A stretch of DNA of 64,000 bases from Desulfobulbus sp. (lineage in GTDB: Bacteria; Desulfobacterota; Desulfobulbia; Desulfobulbales; Desulfobulbaceae): NCBI GenBank assembly GCA_031280615.1, contig JAITGO010000001.1:108427-172426 (forward strand). The letters are read 5' to 3'. Made by a program: the position numbers and the translations under genes. Position 1 is the stretch's first letter; every line of letters starts with the position of its first letter. Shown here piece by piece: positions 9,102 to 19,419 of this stretch. The notes below the pieces were generated by a model. That model had not been told where the DNA came from. It worked only from the letters and a program-made list of their open reading frames with translations, and did no database searches.

Positions 9102-10889
9102 ATGCGACGACCCATGTTGATCACCCTGTTGACCCTCCTGTTCCTGGCCGGCTGCTCCGCGCCGACCCCGGAATCGAACACAGCAAAAGAACCCGGCGTC
9201 GACGCCGGTCCGGCGGTTGCGACCGAGGCCGAGGCCCCGGACGAGAGCGCGCGTAAGATCGAGCCCGCGACCCGGGCCGAGCCCCATGCCAAGGCCGCGG
9301 TCCAGGCCGAGGTCGAACGAAAAGATGTGGCCCGGCCATCGCCCATGCTGGCCGATGCGGTGGCCGCTGCCCCCAAGCGGGAGGTTGGGCAGCGCGGCCG
9401 GGTACTTCCCCGGCAGGCCGTGCCAGCCAGCCCGTCCCAGCCGGCCTGGAACCGTGAATCCTACAATGCGGTTCAGGAAAACGGGTTCGTCAACGTCGGC
9501 CGCAGCCCGCTTTCCACCTTCAGTATCGATGTCGATACCGCCAGCTACGCCAATGTCCGTCGGTTCGTCAACAACGGCTCCCTGCCGCCGGCGGGCGCGG
9601 TTCGGATCGAGGAGATGGTCAATGCCTTTTCCTACGATTATCCGGACCCGGAAGGCCGCGATCCGGTTGCGCTGAGCGCCGAAATCGGGCCCAGCCCTTT
9701 CCATTCCGGCTACCAACTGGCCCGGATCGGACTCAAGGCCAAGGAGATGGGCAAGGAGCAGCTGCCGCCCTCGAACCTGGTCCTGCTGATCGATGTTTCC
9801 GGGTCGATGCAGGACGCCAACAAGCTGCCGCTGCTCAAGCAGGCCCTGCCGCTTCTGGTCCGGCAGATGGGGGCGCGCGACCGGGTGGCGGTGGTCGTCT
9901 ATGCCGGAGCCGACAGCGTGGTGCTGCCCCCGACGCCCGGCAACCGGCAACGGGAGATTCTGGCCGCCATCGAGAGGTTGCAGGCGGGCGGTTCCACCCA
10001 TGCCTCCAGCGGTATCCGCGCGGCCTATCGACTGGCCCGCAAAAGCTTTCTGCCCGACGGCAACAACCGGGTCATCCTGGCCTCGGACGGCGATTTCAAT
10101 GTCGGCGTCACCAGCCGCGACGAATTGCAGCGCCTGATCGAGACCGAACGCCAGGCCGGGGTCTATCTCACCGTGCTCGGCTTCGGCATGGGCAACTATC
10201 GCGATGATACCATGGAAATCCTCGCCGACAAAGGCAACGGCAACTACGCCTACATCGATAGCTTGCTGGAGGCCGAGAAGGTGCTGGTCAAGGAGTTGAG
10301 CGGCACCCTGTTCACCCTGGCGGGCGACGTCAAGATGCAGGTCGAGTTCAATCCGGCCCGGGTGGGGGCCTACCGGCTGATCGGCTATGAAAACCGCGCC
10401 CTGGCAACCGAGGATTTCCGCGACGACCGCAAGGATGCCGGCGAGATCGGTGTCGGCCACCGGGTCACAGCCCTGTACGAGTTGATCCCGGCCGGCCACT
10501 CCGCGGTGCCCCGGATCGATCCCCTCAAGTACCAGGCGGTGCCGTCGGCGCCGGCGGAAGACAGCCCGGAACTGTTGACCGTCAAGCTGCGCTACAAACC
10601 CCGGGGCAGCGAGACTTCCCGGCAGATGAGCCTGCCGGTGCGAGAAACCTCCGGCCTTCGCACCAGCGTCGATTTCCGTTTTGCCGCCGCCGTGGCCGGG
10701 TACGGCATGTTGCTGACCCATTCCGAGCACCTCGGCACCTTCACCTGGGACCAGTGCCTGGATTTGGCGCGCTCGGGCCGGGGATTCGACGCCGAGGGCC
10801 AACGGGCCGAACTGTACCGGCTGGTCGCGGCCAGCAGTTTGCTGGCCCGGCAGCAGGAGGGCCGGGAACCGCTGCCTGCGCTCAGGTGA
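9102..10889 (+). CDS. VWA-domain lipoprotein, YfbK family
   Basis: 595 residues. A lipoprotein signal ends at LAGC (Cys18), followed by an Ala/Glu-rich linker to about 110. A conserved N-terminal YfbK domain follows (NAVQENGFVNVG, STFSIDVDTASYANV). Next is a von Willebrand factor A domain with MIDAS motif DVSGS at about 231-235, and a C-terminal domain of the kind usually attached in this family (ALYELIPAG). It should bind a divalent metal and a protein partner in the cell envelope. The start has AGGAG six bases upstream. It is divergent from the ECF-like sigma/anti-sigma pair, which suggests one regulatory unit for an envelope function. The exact role of YfbK proteins is unknown. Confidence 0.88.
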   Translation: MRRPMLITLLTLLFLAGCSAPTPESNTAKEPGVDAGPAVATEAEAPDESARKIEPATRAEPHAKAAVQAEVERKDVARPSPMLADAVAAAPKREVGQRGRVLPRQAVPASPSQPAWNRESYNAVQENGFVNVGRSPLSTFSIDVDTASYANVRRFVNNGSLPPAGAVRIEEMVNAFSYDYPDPEGRDPVALSAEIGPSPFHSGYQLARIGLKAKEMGKEQLPPSNLVLLIDVSGSMQDANKLPLLKQALPLLVRQMGARDRVAVVVYAGADSVVLPPTPGNRQREILAAIERLQAGGSTHASSGIRAAYRLARKSFLPDGNNRVILASDGDFNVGVTSRDELQRLIETERQAGVYLTVLGFGMGNYRDDTMEILADKGNGNYAYIDSLLEAEKVLVKELSGTLFTLAGDVKMQVEFNPARVGAYRLIGYENRALATEDFRDDRKDAGEIGVGHRVTALYELIPAGHSAVPRIDPLKYQAVPSAPAEDSPELLTVKLRYKPRGSETSRQMSLPVRETSGLRTSVDFRFAAAVAGYGMLLTHSEHLGTFTWDQCLDLARSGRGFDAEGQRAELYRLVAASSLLARQQEGREPLPALR

Positions 10890-11376
10890 GCAGGGCGGGC
10901 CAGTCGAGGCAGGGAAAGGTGCGGTGGAGCAGGTGATCGTCATCCGCCAGCCGCACCTCCAGGTTGGCGAACGCGGCCCGCGCCAAGGGGATGACCAGGT
11001 CCGGCGGGCAAACCGTGTCATGTGCGCCGATCGCCAGAAAAACCGGGACCGCCAAGGGGGCCGGCGGCGGCCGGTAGTCGTTGAAATTGAGCGCCGGGGC
11101 CAGCAGGACCAGACGCCGGCAGCGGTCGGGATGGCGGGCGGCGAAGCAGGCGGCCATCAGGCCGCCGAAGCTCGATCCCACTAGGATCAGTTGTTCGGTC
11201 CCGGCGGTTTGTCCTTCCAGTTGGGCGAGCCGGTGTTCAAGTTCGCCGCGATAATCCCGCATGCCGACCTGGGGAAAATGGGTGCGGAACCATTGGGCCT
11301 TGGTGCCCCTGGTGGAGGAGTCGAGCCCGTGGAGAAAGAGGATGGTGGCCGGCGGCCGGGGCCAGGCGGATGCCAT
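10882..11376 (-). CDS. Small alpha/beta hydrolase, YqiA-like
   Basis: 164 residues. The alpha/beta-hydrolase elements are an oxyanion turn FLHGLDSS, a nucleophile elbow GSSFGG with Ser69, an acid near Asp120 (AIGAHDTVCP) and His148 (ADDDHLLH). The short length without a large cap resembles the YqiA/UPF0227 esterase group. The substrate is unknown. The gene converges on the VWA lipoprotein gene and overlaps its end by eight bases, so the two are not one operon. Codon use agrees with the neighbours. Confidence 0.8.
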   Translation of the reverse strand: MASAWPRPPATILFLHGLDSSTRGTKAQWFRTHFPQVGMRDYRGELEHRLAQLEGQTAGTEQLILVGSSFGGLMAACFAARHPDRCRRLVLLAPALNFNDYRPPPAPLAVPVFLAIGAHDTVCPPDLVIPLARAAFANLEVRLADDDHLLHRTFPCLDWPALLT

Positions 11377-11635
11377 GTGGATTCCTTGCGGCTGGAGGAG
11401 GCGAAGACATCCCGGCCGAAACGCGGAGGGACCGGGATGCCGGATTCAGCTTGCGGTTATACCGCATCCCTCTTTGCCGGCAACCAGTTTTTCTTCGGGC
11501 CGCCGAAGGCGGAGACAGGAAAAATCGTTTCTTTTCGGCGGGATGCGGAAAAGGCTTGCCCTTCCGGGACGAACCGTTTTTGGTGGTGTTCGGGATGGTT
11601 GCGCGGGATAACCAACAACGAGGGAGGGCGCGAAG

Positions 11636-13039
<1,404 letters not shown>

Positions 13040-13048
13040 GGCAGGGCT

Positions 13049-13489
13049 TCAAGCCGCGTCCCTCGATGCTTCGCCCAGCCGGGTCCTGTCGATCGGTTGT
13101 TTTTTGCCTTCCCGGTCGATGGCCACGTAGGTGAACGCCGCCTCGGTGACCTTGAAGGTGGTGAACTGATCCTTGCCGGCGTGGAGAATCGGCCGCACCC
13201 ACACCTCGAGCATGACCGTCACCGAAGTGGTGCCCACCCGTTTGATCCGGCCATAGCAACAGACCACGTCGCCCACCCGGACCGGCTTGATGAATTGCAT
13301 GCTTTCCACCGCCACGGTGGCGGTGCGGGTGCGGGTCACCTCCTTGGCCATCATGCTGCCGGCCAGGTCCATCTGCGCCATGAGCCAACCGCCGAAGATA
13401 TCGCCGTTAAAGCTGGTGTCGGCCGGCATGGGCATGGTGCGCAGGAGCAGTTCGCCCTGCGGTCCGGGGACATCGGTCGGGGTGGTCAT
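13049..13489 (-). CDS. Acyl-CoA thioesterase, YciA-like hotdog protein
   Basis: 146 residues with a single hotdog domain. The N-terminal region MPADTSFNGDIFGGWLMAQMD carries the Asn/Asp and GG-helix pattern of the YciA/acyl-CoA hydrolase family, followed by VAVESMQFIKPVRVGDVV and a C-terminal VAIDREGKKQPI. These enzymes hydrolyse acyl-CoA to free acid and CoA in the cytoplasm. The start has AAGGAG eight bases upstream. It converges on fumC with a short gap and lies back to back with the selenoprotein-bioF-bioG operon. Confidence 0.88.
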   Translation of the reverse strand: MTTPTDVPGPQGELLLRTMPMPADTSFNGDIFGGWLMAQMDLAGSMMAKEVTRTRTATVAVESMQFIKPVRVGDVVCCYGRIKRVGTTSVTVMLEVWVRPILHAGKDQFTTFKVTEAAFTYVAIDREGKKQPIDRTRLGEASRDAA

Positions 13490-13675
13490 GGTTGCGTCTC
13501 CTTGGGTGGATGCGAAGGGTGGTCGAGGTGTCTATAGTGGATTTTGCTTTTTTGGGGAATGGGCAATCGACCGAAAATACTGTGGTGGCCGGCCAGGGCC
13601 GCGAGTATAGTAGGCGATTGCTGCCGCTGGCCTACCGCCGGCGGAATCGTCCGGAATACAACTGCGGAGGAGACG

Positions 13676-14023
13676 ATGGAAATCGATTGGGCGTATTTGC
13701 GCAAGGGCTGAGCATCGTGCGGCAAGGCACAGGATGTGCTGCACAAGAACAAGATGACGCCGCTGCGGGTCGACGATGCCAGAAAGACGCCGCTGGCCGG
13801 CGAGGCGGCCTGGCAGGTATTGGCCGGGGCCAAAGAGATTCTGGTGGCCAAAGGCACGAACTATCAGGTCTTCGATCCCCGCACCGACGACAAGAAGGTA
13901 ATCCTGGCCGCGGCCTCGGGTAGGACCGGCAACCTGCGGGCGCCGGTGCTGCGGTCGGGCGACCGGGTCTTCGTGGGTTTTAGCGAAAGCCTGTATGCTC
14001 GGATCGCGGAGGAGCGGGCATGA
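13676..14023 (+). CDS. ArsC-family selenoprotein, UGA at 13709 read as selenocysteine
   Basis: The frame starts at an ATG right after GGAGGAGAC (13676), reads MEIDWAYLRKG, meets TGA at 13709-13711, and then continues open to 14023. With Sec at the UGA the context is KG-U-ASCGKAQ, a UxxC redox motif at residues 12-15. It sits exactly where thioredoxin-fold ArsC/Spx-like proteins have CxxC. The remainder (VLHKNKMTPLRVDDARKT, then a C-terminal strand region) fits a 115-residue small ArsC-like fold. A hairpin right after the UGA fits a bacterial SECIS (separate entry). The stop overlaps the bioF start (GCATGA). A conventional reading would miss the first 20 residues. The function is presumably thiol/selenol redox, with unknown substrate. 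Confidence 0.82.
13712..13744 (+). promoter_or_regulatory. Bacterial SECIS-like hairpin
   Basis: Immediately 3' of the UGA, an inner stem of six pairs (13726-13731 with 13735-13740, one G-T) closes a GGA loop at 13732-13734. The loop G lies about 20 bases after the UGA. An alternative 8-bp stem, 13717-13724 with 13737-13744, also presents a G-rich loop. Both satisfy the bSECIS pattern of a short stem with G in the apical loop 16-37 bases from the UGA. Confidence 0.65.
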
Positions 14024-15201
14024 ACGATTTCAGCCGCCAGCTGGCCGAACAGCTGGCCGAGATCGACCGCCAGGGACAACGGCGCCACTTGGTGCCGGTG
14101 ACCCATTTGGCCCGTGGCCGCATCGCCATCGACGGCCGCGAGTACCTCAACCTGGCCGGCAACGATTATTTGGGCCTGGCCGCCAACCAGGAAATGCTCG
14201 CGGATTTTTACCGGCAACGGGACGATGGCAACCTGCTGGCCTGCTACGGCCTGGGCAGCACCGCCTCCAGGCTGATGACCGGCAACACCCGGCCTTATGC
14301 CGAGCTGGAGCGGGGCCTGGCCGCCCTGTACGGGACCGAGGCCGCCCTGGTGTTCAATTCCGGCTATCACCTCAACGTCGGCATCCTGCCCGCCCTGGCC
14401 GGCAAGCAGGACCTAGTCCTGGCCGACAAGCTTTGCCACGCCAGCCTGATCGACGGCATGCGCCTGTCCCTGGCCAAGGTCGTCCGCTACCCTCACCTCG
14501 ATTACCGGGCCATCGAACGCATCCTGGCCAAAGACCGGGACCGCTTTCGCCAGGTGTTCATCGTCACCGAATCGATTTTCAGCATGGACGGCGATCTGGC
14601 CGATCTCGCCGAGTTGGTGCGGATCAAGGAGCGGTTCGCGGCGGTGCTGTACGTCGACGAGGCGCACGGGGCCGGCATCCGGGGGGACAGCGGCTGCGGC
14701 CTTGCCGAAGAGCAGGGGGTGCGGCAGGCGATCGAGATCCTGACCGGCACCTTCGGCAAGGCCTATGGCGGGCAGGGGGCCTTTGTGGTCGGCTCGCGGC
14801 TGCTGGTCGACACCTTGATCAACACGGCTCGGCCGCAGATTTTCTCCACCGGCCTGCCGCCGGTTTCGATCCATTGGCTGGAGACGGTCCTGGCGAGGAT
14901 TCCGCACCTGCGCCGGGAGCGGGCCAAGGTTGCCGAGCTGTCCCAACGGCTGCGCGAGCGGTTGCGCCAAGCCGGCCTGCCAACCATGGGCAGCTCCAAC
15001 ATCGTGCCGGTGGTGATCGGCGATGCGGCCAAGACGGTGGCTGCGGCCGAGCGGGTCTGCGCGGCGGGCTACTGGGTCAAGGCGGTGCGACCGCCCACGG
15101 TGCCGGCCGGGACCTCGCGGCTACGGCTTTCGCTCAACGCGGCGATGGATTGGGAGCAACTGGCGCCCCTGCCCGCGATTATCAAGGCCGCGCTGGACTG
15201 A
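14020..15201 (+). CDS. bioF: 8-amino-7-oxononanoate synthase
   Basis: 393 residues of the alpha-oxoamine synthase family. The PLP enzyme condenses pimeloyl-ACP (or CoA) with L-alanine in biotin synthesis. It shows NLAGNDYLGLA, YGLGSTASRLMTGN, the STDGLFSMDGD equivalent ESIFSMDGDLADL, VDEAHGAGI with the PLP-ring Asp, and GTFGKAYGGQG with the PLP Lys. Its start overlaps the end of the selenoprotein frame, and bioG follows five bases after its stop. The two supply the middle step and the esterase for pimeloyl-ACP. No bioA, bioD, bioB or bioC is in the window. Confidence 0.94.
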   Translation: MNDFSRQLAEQLAEIDRQGQRRHLVPVTHLARGRIAIDGREYLNLAGNDYLGLAANQEMLADFYRQRDDGNLLACYGLGSTASRLMTGNTRPYAELERGLAALYGTEAALVFNSGYHLNVGILPALAGKQDLVLADKLCHASLIDGMRLSLAKVVRYPHLDYRAIERILAKDRDRFRQVFIVTESIFSMDGDLADLAELVRIKERFAAVLYVDEAHGAGIRGDSGCGLAEEQGVRQAIEILTGTFGKAYGGQGAFVVGSRLLVDTLINTARPQIFSTGLPPVSIHWLETVLARIPHLRRERAKVAELSQRLRERLRQAGLPTMGSSNIVPVVIGDAAKTVAAAERVCAAGYWVKAVRPPTVPAGTSRLRLSLNAAMDWEQLAPLPAIIKAALD

Positions 15202-15205
15202 GCCC

Positions 15206-15865
15206 ATGCGGACCGCGTGGCTGCACCGGCATCAGGAGCGCGAATGTATCCTGTTTTTCAGCGGTTGGGGCATGGACCCGGCGCCGTTCGCCCCGGTGCC
15301 CGCCGGTGGGATCGATCTCTGCATGTTCTTCGACTACCGGACCACCTCACCGGTCGAGCTGGAAGCTTTTGCCGACTACCGGCGGCTGCATCTGGTCGCC
15401 TGGTCTTGGGGAGTGTGGATGGCCAGCCATCTGCTGGCCGACCGGGCCGACCTCTTCGCCTCGGCCACGGCCATCGGCGGCACCCTGCTGCCGGTGGACC
15501 GGCAGCGCGGCATCCCGCCGGAGAGCTACGACGCCATGCTCGACCACTTCGGGCCGCAGGTGCTCGATACCTTCCACCGCGACATGTTCGACGATCCGGA
15601 GCAGCTGGCCCGGTTCCTGGCGCAGCGTCCGCAGCGGCCGCTTGCCGAATTGCGGGATGAAATGGCGGCTTGCCGCAACGCCTTTCTGCAAGCGGGGCCA
15701 GGCCACGACATCTATTCCCGCGCGCTCGTCACCAGCCGCGACCGCATCTTCTCCGGTCGCAACCAGCTGCGGGCCTGGGGCAAGGGCCGGTGCGAGGTCA
15801 TGGCCTGGCCGCATTTCCCCTTTTATTCGCTCGCCACGTGGCAAGACCTGCTGCCAGGGCTTTGA
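15206..15865 (+). CDS. bioG: Pimeloyl-ACP methyl ester esterase, BioG type
   Basis: 219 residues of the BioG/DUF452 alpha/beta hydrolase group. It starts after the bioF stop with an ATG at 15206. The features are an N-terminal LFFSGWGMDPAPF turn (oxyanion region), CMFFDYR, a nucleophile elbow VAWSWGVWMA with Ser in W-S-W-G, and a late His in AWPHFPFYS, giving a Ser/Asp/His triad. BioG cleaves the methyl ester of pimeloyl-ACP and so ends the BioC-dependent fatty-acid detour of biotin synthesis. Its neighbour bioF uses the product, which strongly supports the call. The N-terminal segment RTAWLHRHQERECI fits BioG. Confidence 0.88.
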   Translation: MRTAWLHRHQERECILFFSGWGMDPAPFAPVPAGGIDLCMFFDYRTTSPVELEAFADYRRLHLVAWSWGVWMASHLLADRADLFASATAIGGTLLPVDRQRGIPPESYDAMLDHFGPQVLDTFHRDMFDDPEQLARFLAQRPQRPLAELRDEMAACRNAFLQAGPGHDIYSRALVTSRDRIFSGRNQLRAWGKGRCEVMAWPHFPFYSLATWQDLLPGL

Positions 15866-16070
15866 ACGGACCGTTGCCGCCGGGAAATGACATCTTCGTG
15901 GGAAGGCCAGGGCGTTTTTTTGCCGATCTGACACAAATGCAACGAGTGGTTGTATAAATACTTACATTTTGGGTGAGGTTGTCCTGGCAAACCGTGGCAG
16001 GGTATGGTACAAAGTTGTCAAATTAATGGGAGGGGGCTTGCGCGGCAGGCCCGGAACCCGAGCCGGAAAC

Positions 16071-16106
16071 AGCAAGGGCTGGTTGGCAAGCCAACCAGCC
16101 CTTGCT
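16071..16106 (-). terminator. Strong hairpin downstream of tRNA-Ser pair
   Basis: A perfect 17-bp inverted repeat, 16071-16087 with 16090-16106, separated by two bases. It lies directly after the tRNA-Ser genes in their direction of transcription and is followed only by a short GTTT, so it may act as a terminator or processing hairpin. Confidence 0.6.
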
Positions 16107-16112
16107 GATATA

Positions 16113-16205
16113 TGGCGGAGAGAGAGGGATTCGAACCCTCGGTGGAGTATAACCCCCACACTCGCTTAGCAGGCGAGCACCATCGGCCTACTCGGTCATC
16201 TCTCC
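16113..16205 (-). tRNA. tRNA-Ser (GCT)
   Basis: The acceptor stem GGAGAGA/TCTCTCC, G discriminator and encoded CCA (16113-16115) are visible. The long variable arm of class II tRNAs and the T-loop GGTTCGAATCC are intact. The anticodon loop CTGCTAA gives anticodon GCT, reading AGC/AGU serine codons. It lies 20 bases from a second tRNA-Ser and is probably co-transcribed with it. Confidence 0.95.
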
Positions 16206-16225
16206 AATGTCGGTTTCCAGTTTTC

Positions 16226-16311
16226 TGGCGGAGGGAGTAGGATTCGAACCCACGGTGCTTTCGCACAACGGTTTTCAAGACCGCCGCCTTAAACCACTCG
16301 GCCATCCCTCC
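16226..16311 (-). tRNA. tRNA-Ser (TGA)
   Basis: Acceptor stem GGAGGGA with its partner, G discriminator and encoded CCA (16226-16228). The D-arm is GGCCGAGTGGTTTAAGGC, the anticodon loop CTTGAAA gives TGA, the variable arm is long, and the T-loop is GGTTCGAATCC. It reads UCN serine codons, mainly UCA. It is upstream of tRNA-Ser(GCT) on the same strand. Confidence 0.95.
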
Positions 16312-16372
16312 ATAGCGGCAAGTACATACCATCTCGAAGGAACACTGTCAATATTACTCCTTTGGCCTCTGT

Positions 16373-17944
16373 ATGAAAGCTCTGAACAATCCGTTGGACT
16401 CCGGACAGAACCAGGAATTCATCGACCTGACCTGTCTCTACGAAATAACCCGGCACCTGGCTTCGGCCACCAGCCTGCAGGACTGCCTGGAAAAAATCGT
16501 CACCGTCCTGGCCGAACTCAAGAATATGGACAACGGCACGATTACCATCGTCAATCCGTCCACCGGCGAGCTGGAGATCGAGGTGGCCCACGGCATCACC
16601 GCCGAGGCCAAGCGGCGCGGCCGATACAAGCTGGGCGAGGGGATCACCGGCAAGGTGGTGGCCACCGGCGAGCCGATCATCGTGCCGCAGATCGGCAGCG
16701 AACCGTTGTTTCTCAACCGTACCCGGACCCGGGGCGACGAGCGCAAGAAGAAAAGCTCGTTTCTGTGCGTGCCGATCCTGGCCTCGCAGCAGACCATCGG
16801 CGCCCTGTCGATCGATCGGATGTACCAGGAAGGCTTCGGCATCCAATCGGAGAACGATCTCCGCTTTCTGACCGTGGTCAGCGGCCTGATCGCCGAGACC
16901 GTGCAGCGCATCCAGCGGGTCAATCAGGAAAAAGAGGCCCTGCGGCTGGAGAATTCCAAGCTGCGGCGGGAGCTGTCGGCCAAGAACCGGATCGAGGAGA
17001 TCATCGGCAATTCCTCTCGGATGCAGGAGGTGTTCGACATGGTGCATCGGGTGGCCGATTCCAACGCCACCGTGCTGCTGCGCGGGGAATCGGGCACGGG
17101 CAAGACCCTGGTGGCCAAGGCCCTGCACTACAATTCCAGCCGCGCCAACGGCCCCTTCGTGGTGGTCAACTGCTCGGCCCTGCCGGAAACCCTGCTGGAA
17201 AGCGAGTTGTTCGGCCATGAAAAAGGGGCCTTCACCGGTGCCACCGAGACCAAGCGCGGCCGTTTCGAACTGGCCGAGGGCGGTACCCTGTTTCTCGACG
17301 AAATCGGCGAGATCAGTCCCGCGGTCCAGGTGAAGCTGCTCAACGTGATCCAGGAACGCACCTTCCAGCGGCTCGGCTCGAACAAATCCATCAAGGCCGA
17401 TATCCGCCTGGTGGCGGCCACCAACCGCGACCTGGAGGCCGCGGTCCGGGAGATGCACTTCCGCGAGGACCTGTACTACCGGCTCAACGTCTTCCCCGTT
17501 TACCTGCCGCCCCTGCGGGAGCGGCGGACCGACATCCTGCTTTTGGCCGAATACTTCCTGGAACGCTATGCCAAGGAAAACAGCAAGGAGATCACCCGGA
17601 TCTCGACTCCGGCCATCGATCTGCTGGTCCAGTACCACTGGCCGGGCAATGTGCGCGAGCTGCAGAACTGCATGGAGCGGGCGGTGCTGATCTGCGACGG
17701 CCCGTCGATCAAGTCGATCCACCTGCCGCCCTCCCTGCAGAGCACCGACAGCGTGCACGCCGACAAGCCTCTGTCGCTGGCGGCGGCAGTCGAGCATTTC
17801 GAACGCGAGCTGATCATCGAGGCGCTGAAGAAGAACAACGGCAACCAGACCAGGGCCGCCAAGAGCCTGGAGACCAGCCTGCGGATCATCAACTACAAGA
17901 TCCACTGCTACGGCATCGAGCCCAAGCATTTCAAGGTCAAGTGA
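16373..17944 (+). CDS. NifA-like GAF/AAA+ sigma-54 activator
   Basis: 523 residues. An N-terminal GAF domain (about 18-185, with [12 protein letters not shown] and [15 protein letters not shown]) is followed by a short coiled linker. The AAA+ domain has Walker A GESGTGKT near 239-246, GAFTGA near 286, Walker [11 protein letters not shown] and R-finger region NFRED-like [12 protein letters not shown]. The C-terminal Fis-type helix-turn-helix is near 490-515 ([20 protein letters not shown]). The order GAF-AAA-HTH and the sequence style match NifA/AnfA activators of nitrogen fixation genes. No nif genes lie in the window, so the target is unproven. The stop overlaps queH by one base. No Cys-rich linker of the oxygen-sensitive NifA type is seen. 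Confidence 0.85.
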   Translation: MKALNNPLDSGQNQEFIDLTCLYEITRHLASATSLQDCLEKIVTVLAELKNMDNGTITIVNPSTGELEIEVAHGITAEAKRRGRYKLGEGITGKVVATGEPIIVPQIGSEPLFLNRTRTRGDERKKKSSFLCVPILASQQTIGALSIDRMYQEGFGIQSENDLRFLTVVSGLIAETVQRIQRVNQEKEALRLENSKLRRELSAKNRIEEIIGNSSRMQEVFDMVHRVADSNATVLLRGESGTGKTLVAKALHYNSSRANGPFVVVNCSALPETLLESELFGHEKGAFTGATETKRGRFELAEGGTLFLDEIGEISPAVQVKLLNVIQERTFQRLGSNKSIKADIRLVAATNRDLEAAVREMHFREDLYYRLNVFPVYLPPLRERRTDILLLAEYFLERYAKENSKEITRISTPAIDLLVQYHWPGNVRELQNCMERAVLICDGPSIKSIHLPPSLQSTDSVHADKPLSLAAAVEHFERELIIEALKKNNGNQTRAAKSLETSLRIINYKIHCYGIEPKHFKVK

Positions 17945-18492
17945 TGCGCATCCTGCTTCATGTCTGCTGCGGACCCTGCACGATCTATCCCCTCCGCAGG
18001 CTCCGGGAGCAGGGACACCGGGTGAGCTGCTTTTTTTACAACCCCAACATCCACCCCTTCCAGGAATTCCGCCGCCGGCTCGACGCGGTCCGCCAGTTGG
18101 CCGAGGCGGTCGATTGCCCGATGGAGATCGACGATAGCTATGGCCTCACCGAGTATCTGCGCCGGGTCGTGTTTCATGAAGCGGAGCGCTGCTCCCGGTG
18201 TTATGATCTACGCCTGACAACGGCGGCGAACAAGGCGACCGCCGACGGCTTCGACGCCTTTTCCAGCACCCTGCTCTATTCGAAATACCAGAACCATCGG
18301 CTGCTCGATACCCTGGGCGGCCAGTTGGCGGCGGCCAATGGGATCGGATGGCATTATGAAGACTTTCGGATGGGCTGGCAGGAAGGGATCGACGAATCCA
18401 TCCGTTTGGGTTTATACCGGCAGCCCTACTGCGGCTGCATTTACAGCGAACAGGAACGTTACGACAAGCGGCTGCGTAGCCGGAAGGGATGA
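17944..18492 (+). CDS. queH: Epoxyqueuosine reductase QueH
   Basis: 182 residues of the DUF208/QueH family, which reduces epoxyqueuosine to queuosine in tRNA without cobalamin. The diagnostic cysteines are all present: CCGPC at residues 8-12, the RCSRCYDLR pair, and QPYCGCIYS near the C-terminus. Together they hold the Fe-S cluster and metal. The motif FFYNPNIHP and YSKYQNH are also conserved. The start ATG overlaps the NifA-like stop (TGATG), so translation is coupled although the roles differ. Confidence 0.92.
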   Translation: MRILLHVCCGPCTIYPLRRLREQGHRVSCFFYNPNIHPFQEFRRRLDAVRQLAEAVDCPMEIDDSYGLTEYLRRVVFHEAERCSRCYDLRLTTAANKATADGFDAFSSTLLYSKYQNHRLLDTLGGQLAAANGIGWHYEDFRMGWQEGIDESIRLGLYRQPYCGCIYSEQERYDKRLRSRKG

Positions 18493-18556
18493 ATTGCAGG
18501 CCTCGGGCGAAGAGGGCGCGTCCACGGTTGTATGCAAGCATGCTCGGAGAAATGAC

Positions 18557-19240
18557 ATGGACAATATCATTGTGCTGGCAACCAGCAACAAAAACAAATT
18601 GAAGGAAATCAAGGAACTGCTCAAGGACTTCCCGGTGACGGTCAAATCGCTCGGCGATTTCGGCCCCATGCCGGAGGCGGTCGAGGATGGCGCCACCTTT
18701 GACGACAATGCCTACAAAAAGGCGCTGCACTATGCCAAGGTGTTGGGCGTGCCGTGCCTGGCGGACGATTCCGGCCTGGCGGTCGATGCCCTGGACGGAC
18801 GGCCCGGTGTCTATTCGGCCCGCTATGCCGGCCCCAAGGCGGCCGACTGGGACAACTGCGAAAAATTGCTCGGGGAAATGGCGGGCAAGAGCAACCGGGC
18901 CGCCCATTTCGTCTGCGTGCTGTCGTTGGCCACTCCAGCGGGCCCGGCCCTGACCTGGGAGGGCCGCTGCGACGGGGAGATCACCACCGAGCGGCGGGGC
19001 GAATCGGGGTTTGGCTACGATCCGGTTTTCTTTTTCCCCGAATTCGGCAAGACCTTTGCCGAGGTTTCCATGGAGAAAAAGAGCACGGTGAGCCACCGGG
19101 GCAGGGCACTGGCCGAATTCGTCGCCGAATTCCCCAAGGTCCAGGCCTGGCTACGGCAGCGCATGGCCGAGATCAAGCCGGCCAAGCCCGACCACAGCCA
19201 GTTCGAGCATAACGACTGGTCCAGCGAGCGGATGTGCTGA
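18557..19240 (+). CDS. rdgB: XTP/dITP diphosphatase (RdgB/HAM1)
   Basis: 227 residues. It removes non-canonical purine triphosphates (XTP, ITP) from the nucleotide pool. The N-terminal ATSNKNKLKEI motif, the metal-binding LADDSGLAVDAL with GRPGVYSARYAG, the ESGFGYDPVFF motif and the KSTVSHRGRAL signature are all seen. The ATG at 18557 has GGAG seven bases upstream. A C-terminal extension of about 25 residues (KPDHSQFEHN, ending in Cys) makes it longer than the usual 195-205. It sits 64 bases after queH and is probably in the same transcript. Confidence 0.94.
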   Translation: MDNIIVLATSNKNKLKEIKELLKDFPVTVKSLGDFGPMPEAVEDGATFDDNAYKKALHYAKVLGVPCLADDSGLAVDALDGRPGVYSARYAGPKAADWDNCEKLLGEMAGKSNRAAHFVCVLSLATPAGPALTWEGRCDGEITTERRGESGFGYDPVFFFPEFGKTFAEVSMEKKSTVSHRGRALAEFVAEFPKVQAWLRQRMAEIKPAKPDHSQFEHNDWSSERMC

Positions 19241-19419
19241 GCGGGCGCCACGAGTCCGATCCCCTGAAAACAACAACAAAAAAAGTCCCTGCGCCGCCCG
19301 GTTCTCCGGCTTGTTTTTGCGGGCGAAGTGGACTATAGTAGCGGCCATGTCGGCCTGGTGGAACTCCGCCCAGCCGTCGCTTTCATCGCCTGACGCACTC
19401 CTTTGCAGGAGAGAGGATC

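Noticed and set aside
9087..11021. A 644-codon minus-strand frame opposite the VWA lipoprotein gene
   Set aside because: It is a mirror frame with no domains; the plus strand has signal, VWA and C-terminal domains.
13709..13711. The TGA in the ArsC-like gene as a true stop or sequencing error creating a pseudogene
   Set aside because: The UGA falls exactly at the redox-active position of a UxxC motif and is followed by a SECIS-like hairpin, which a random nonsense change would not produce.
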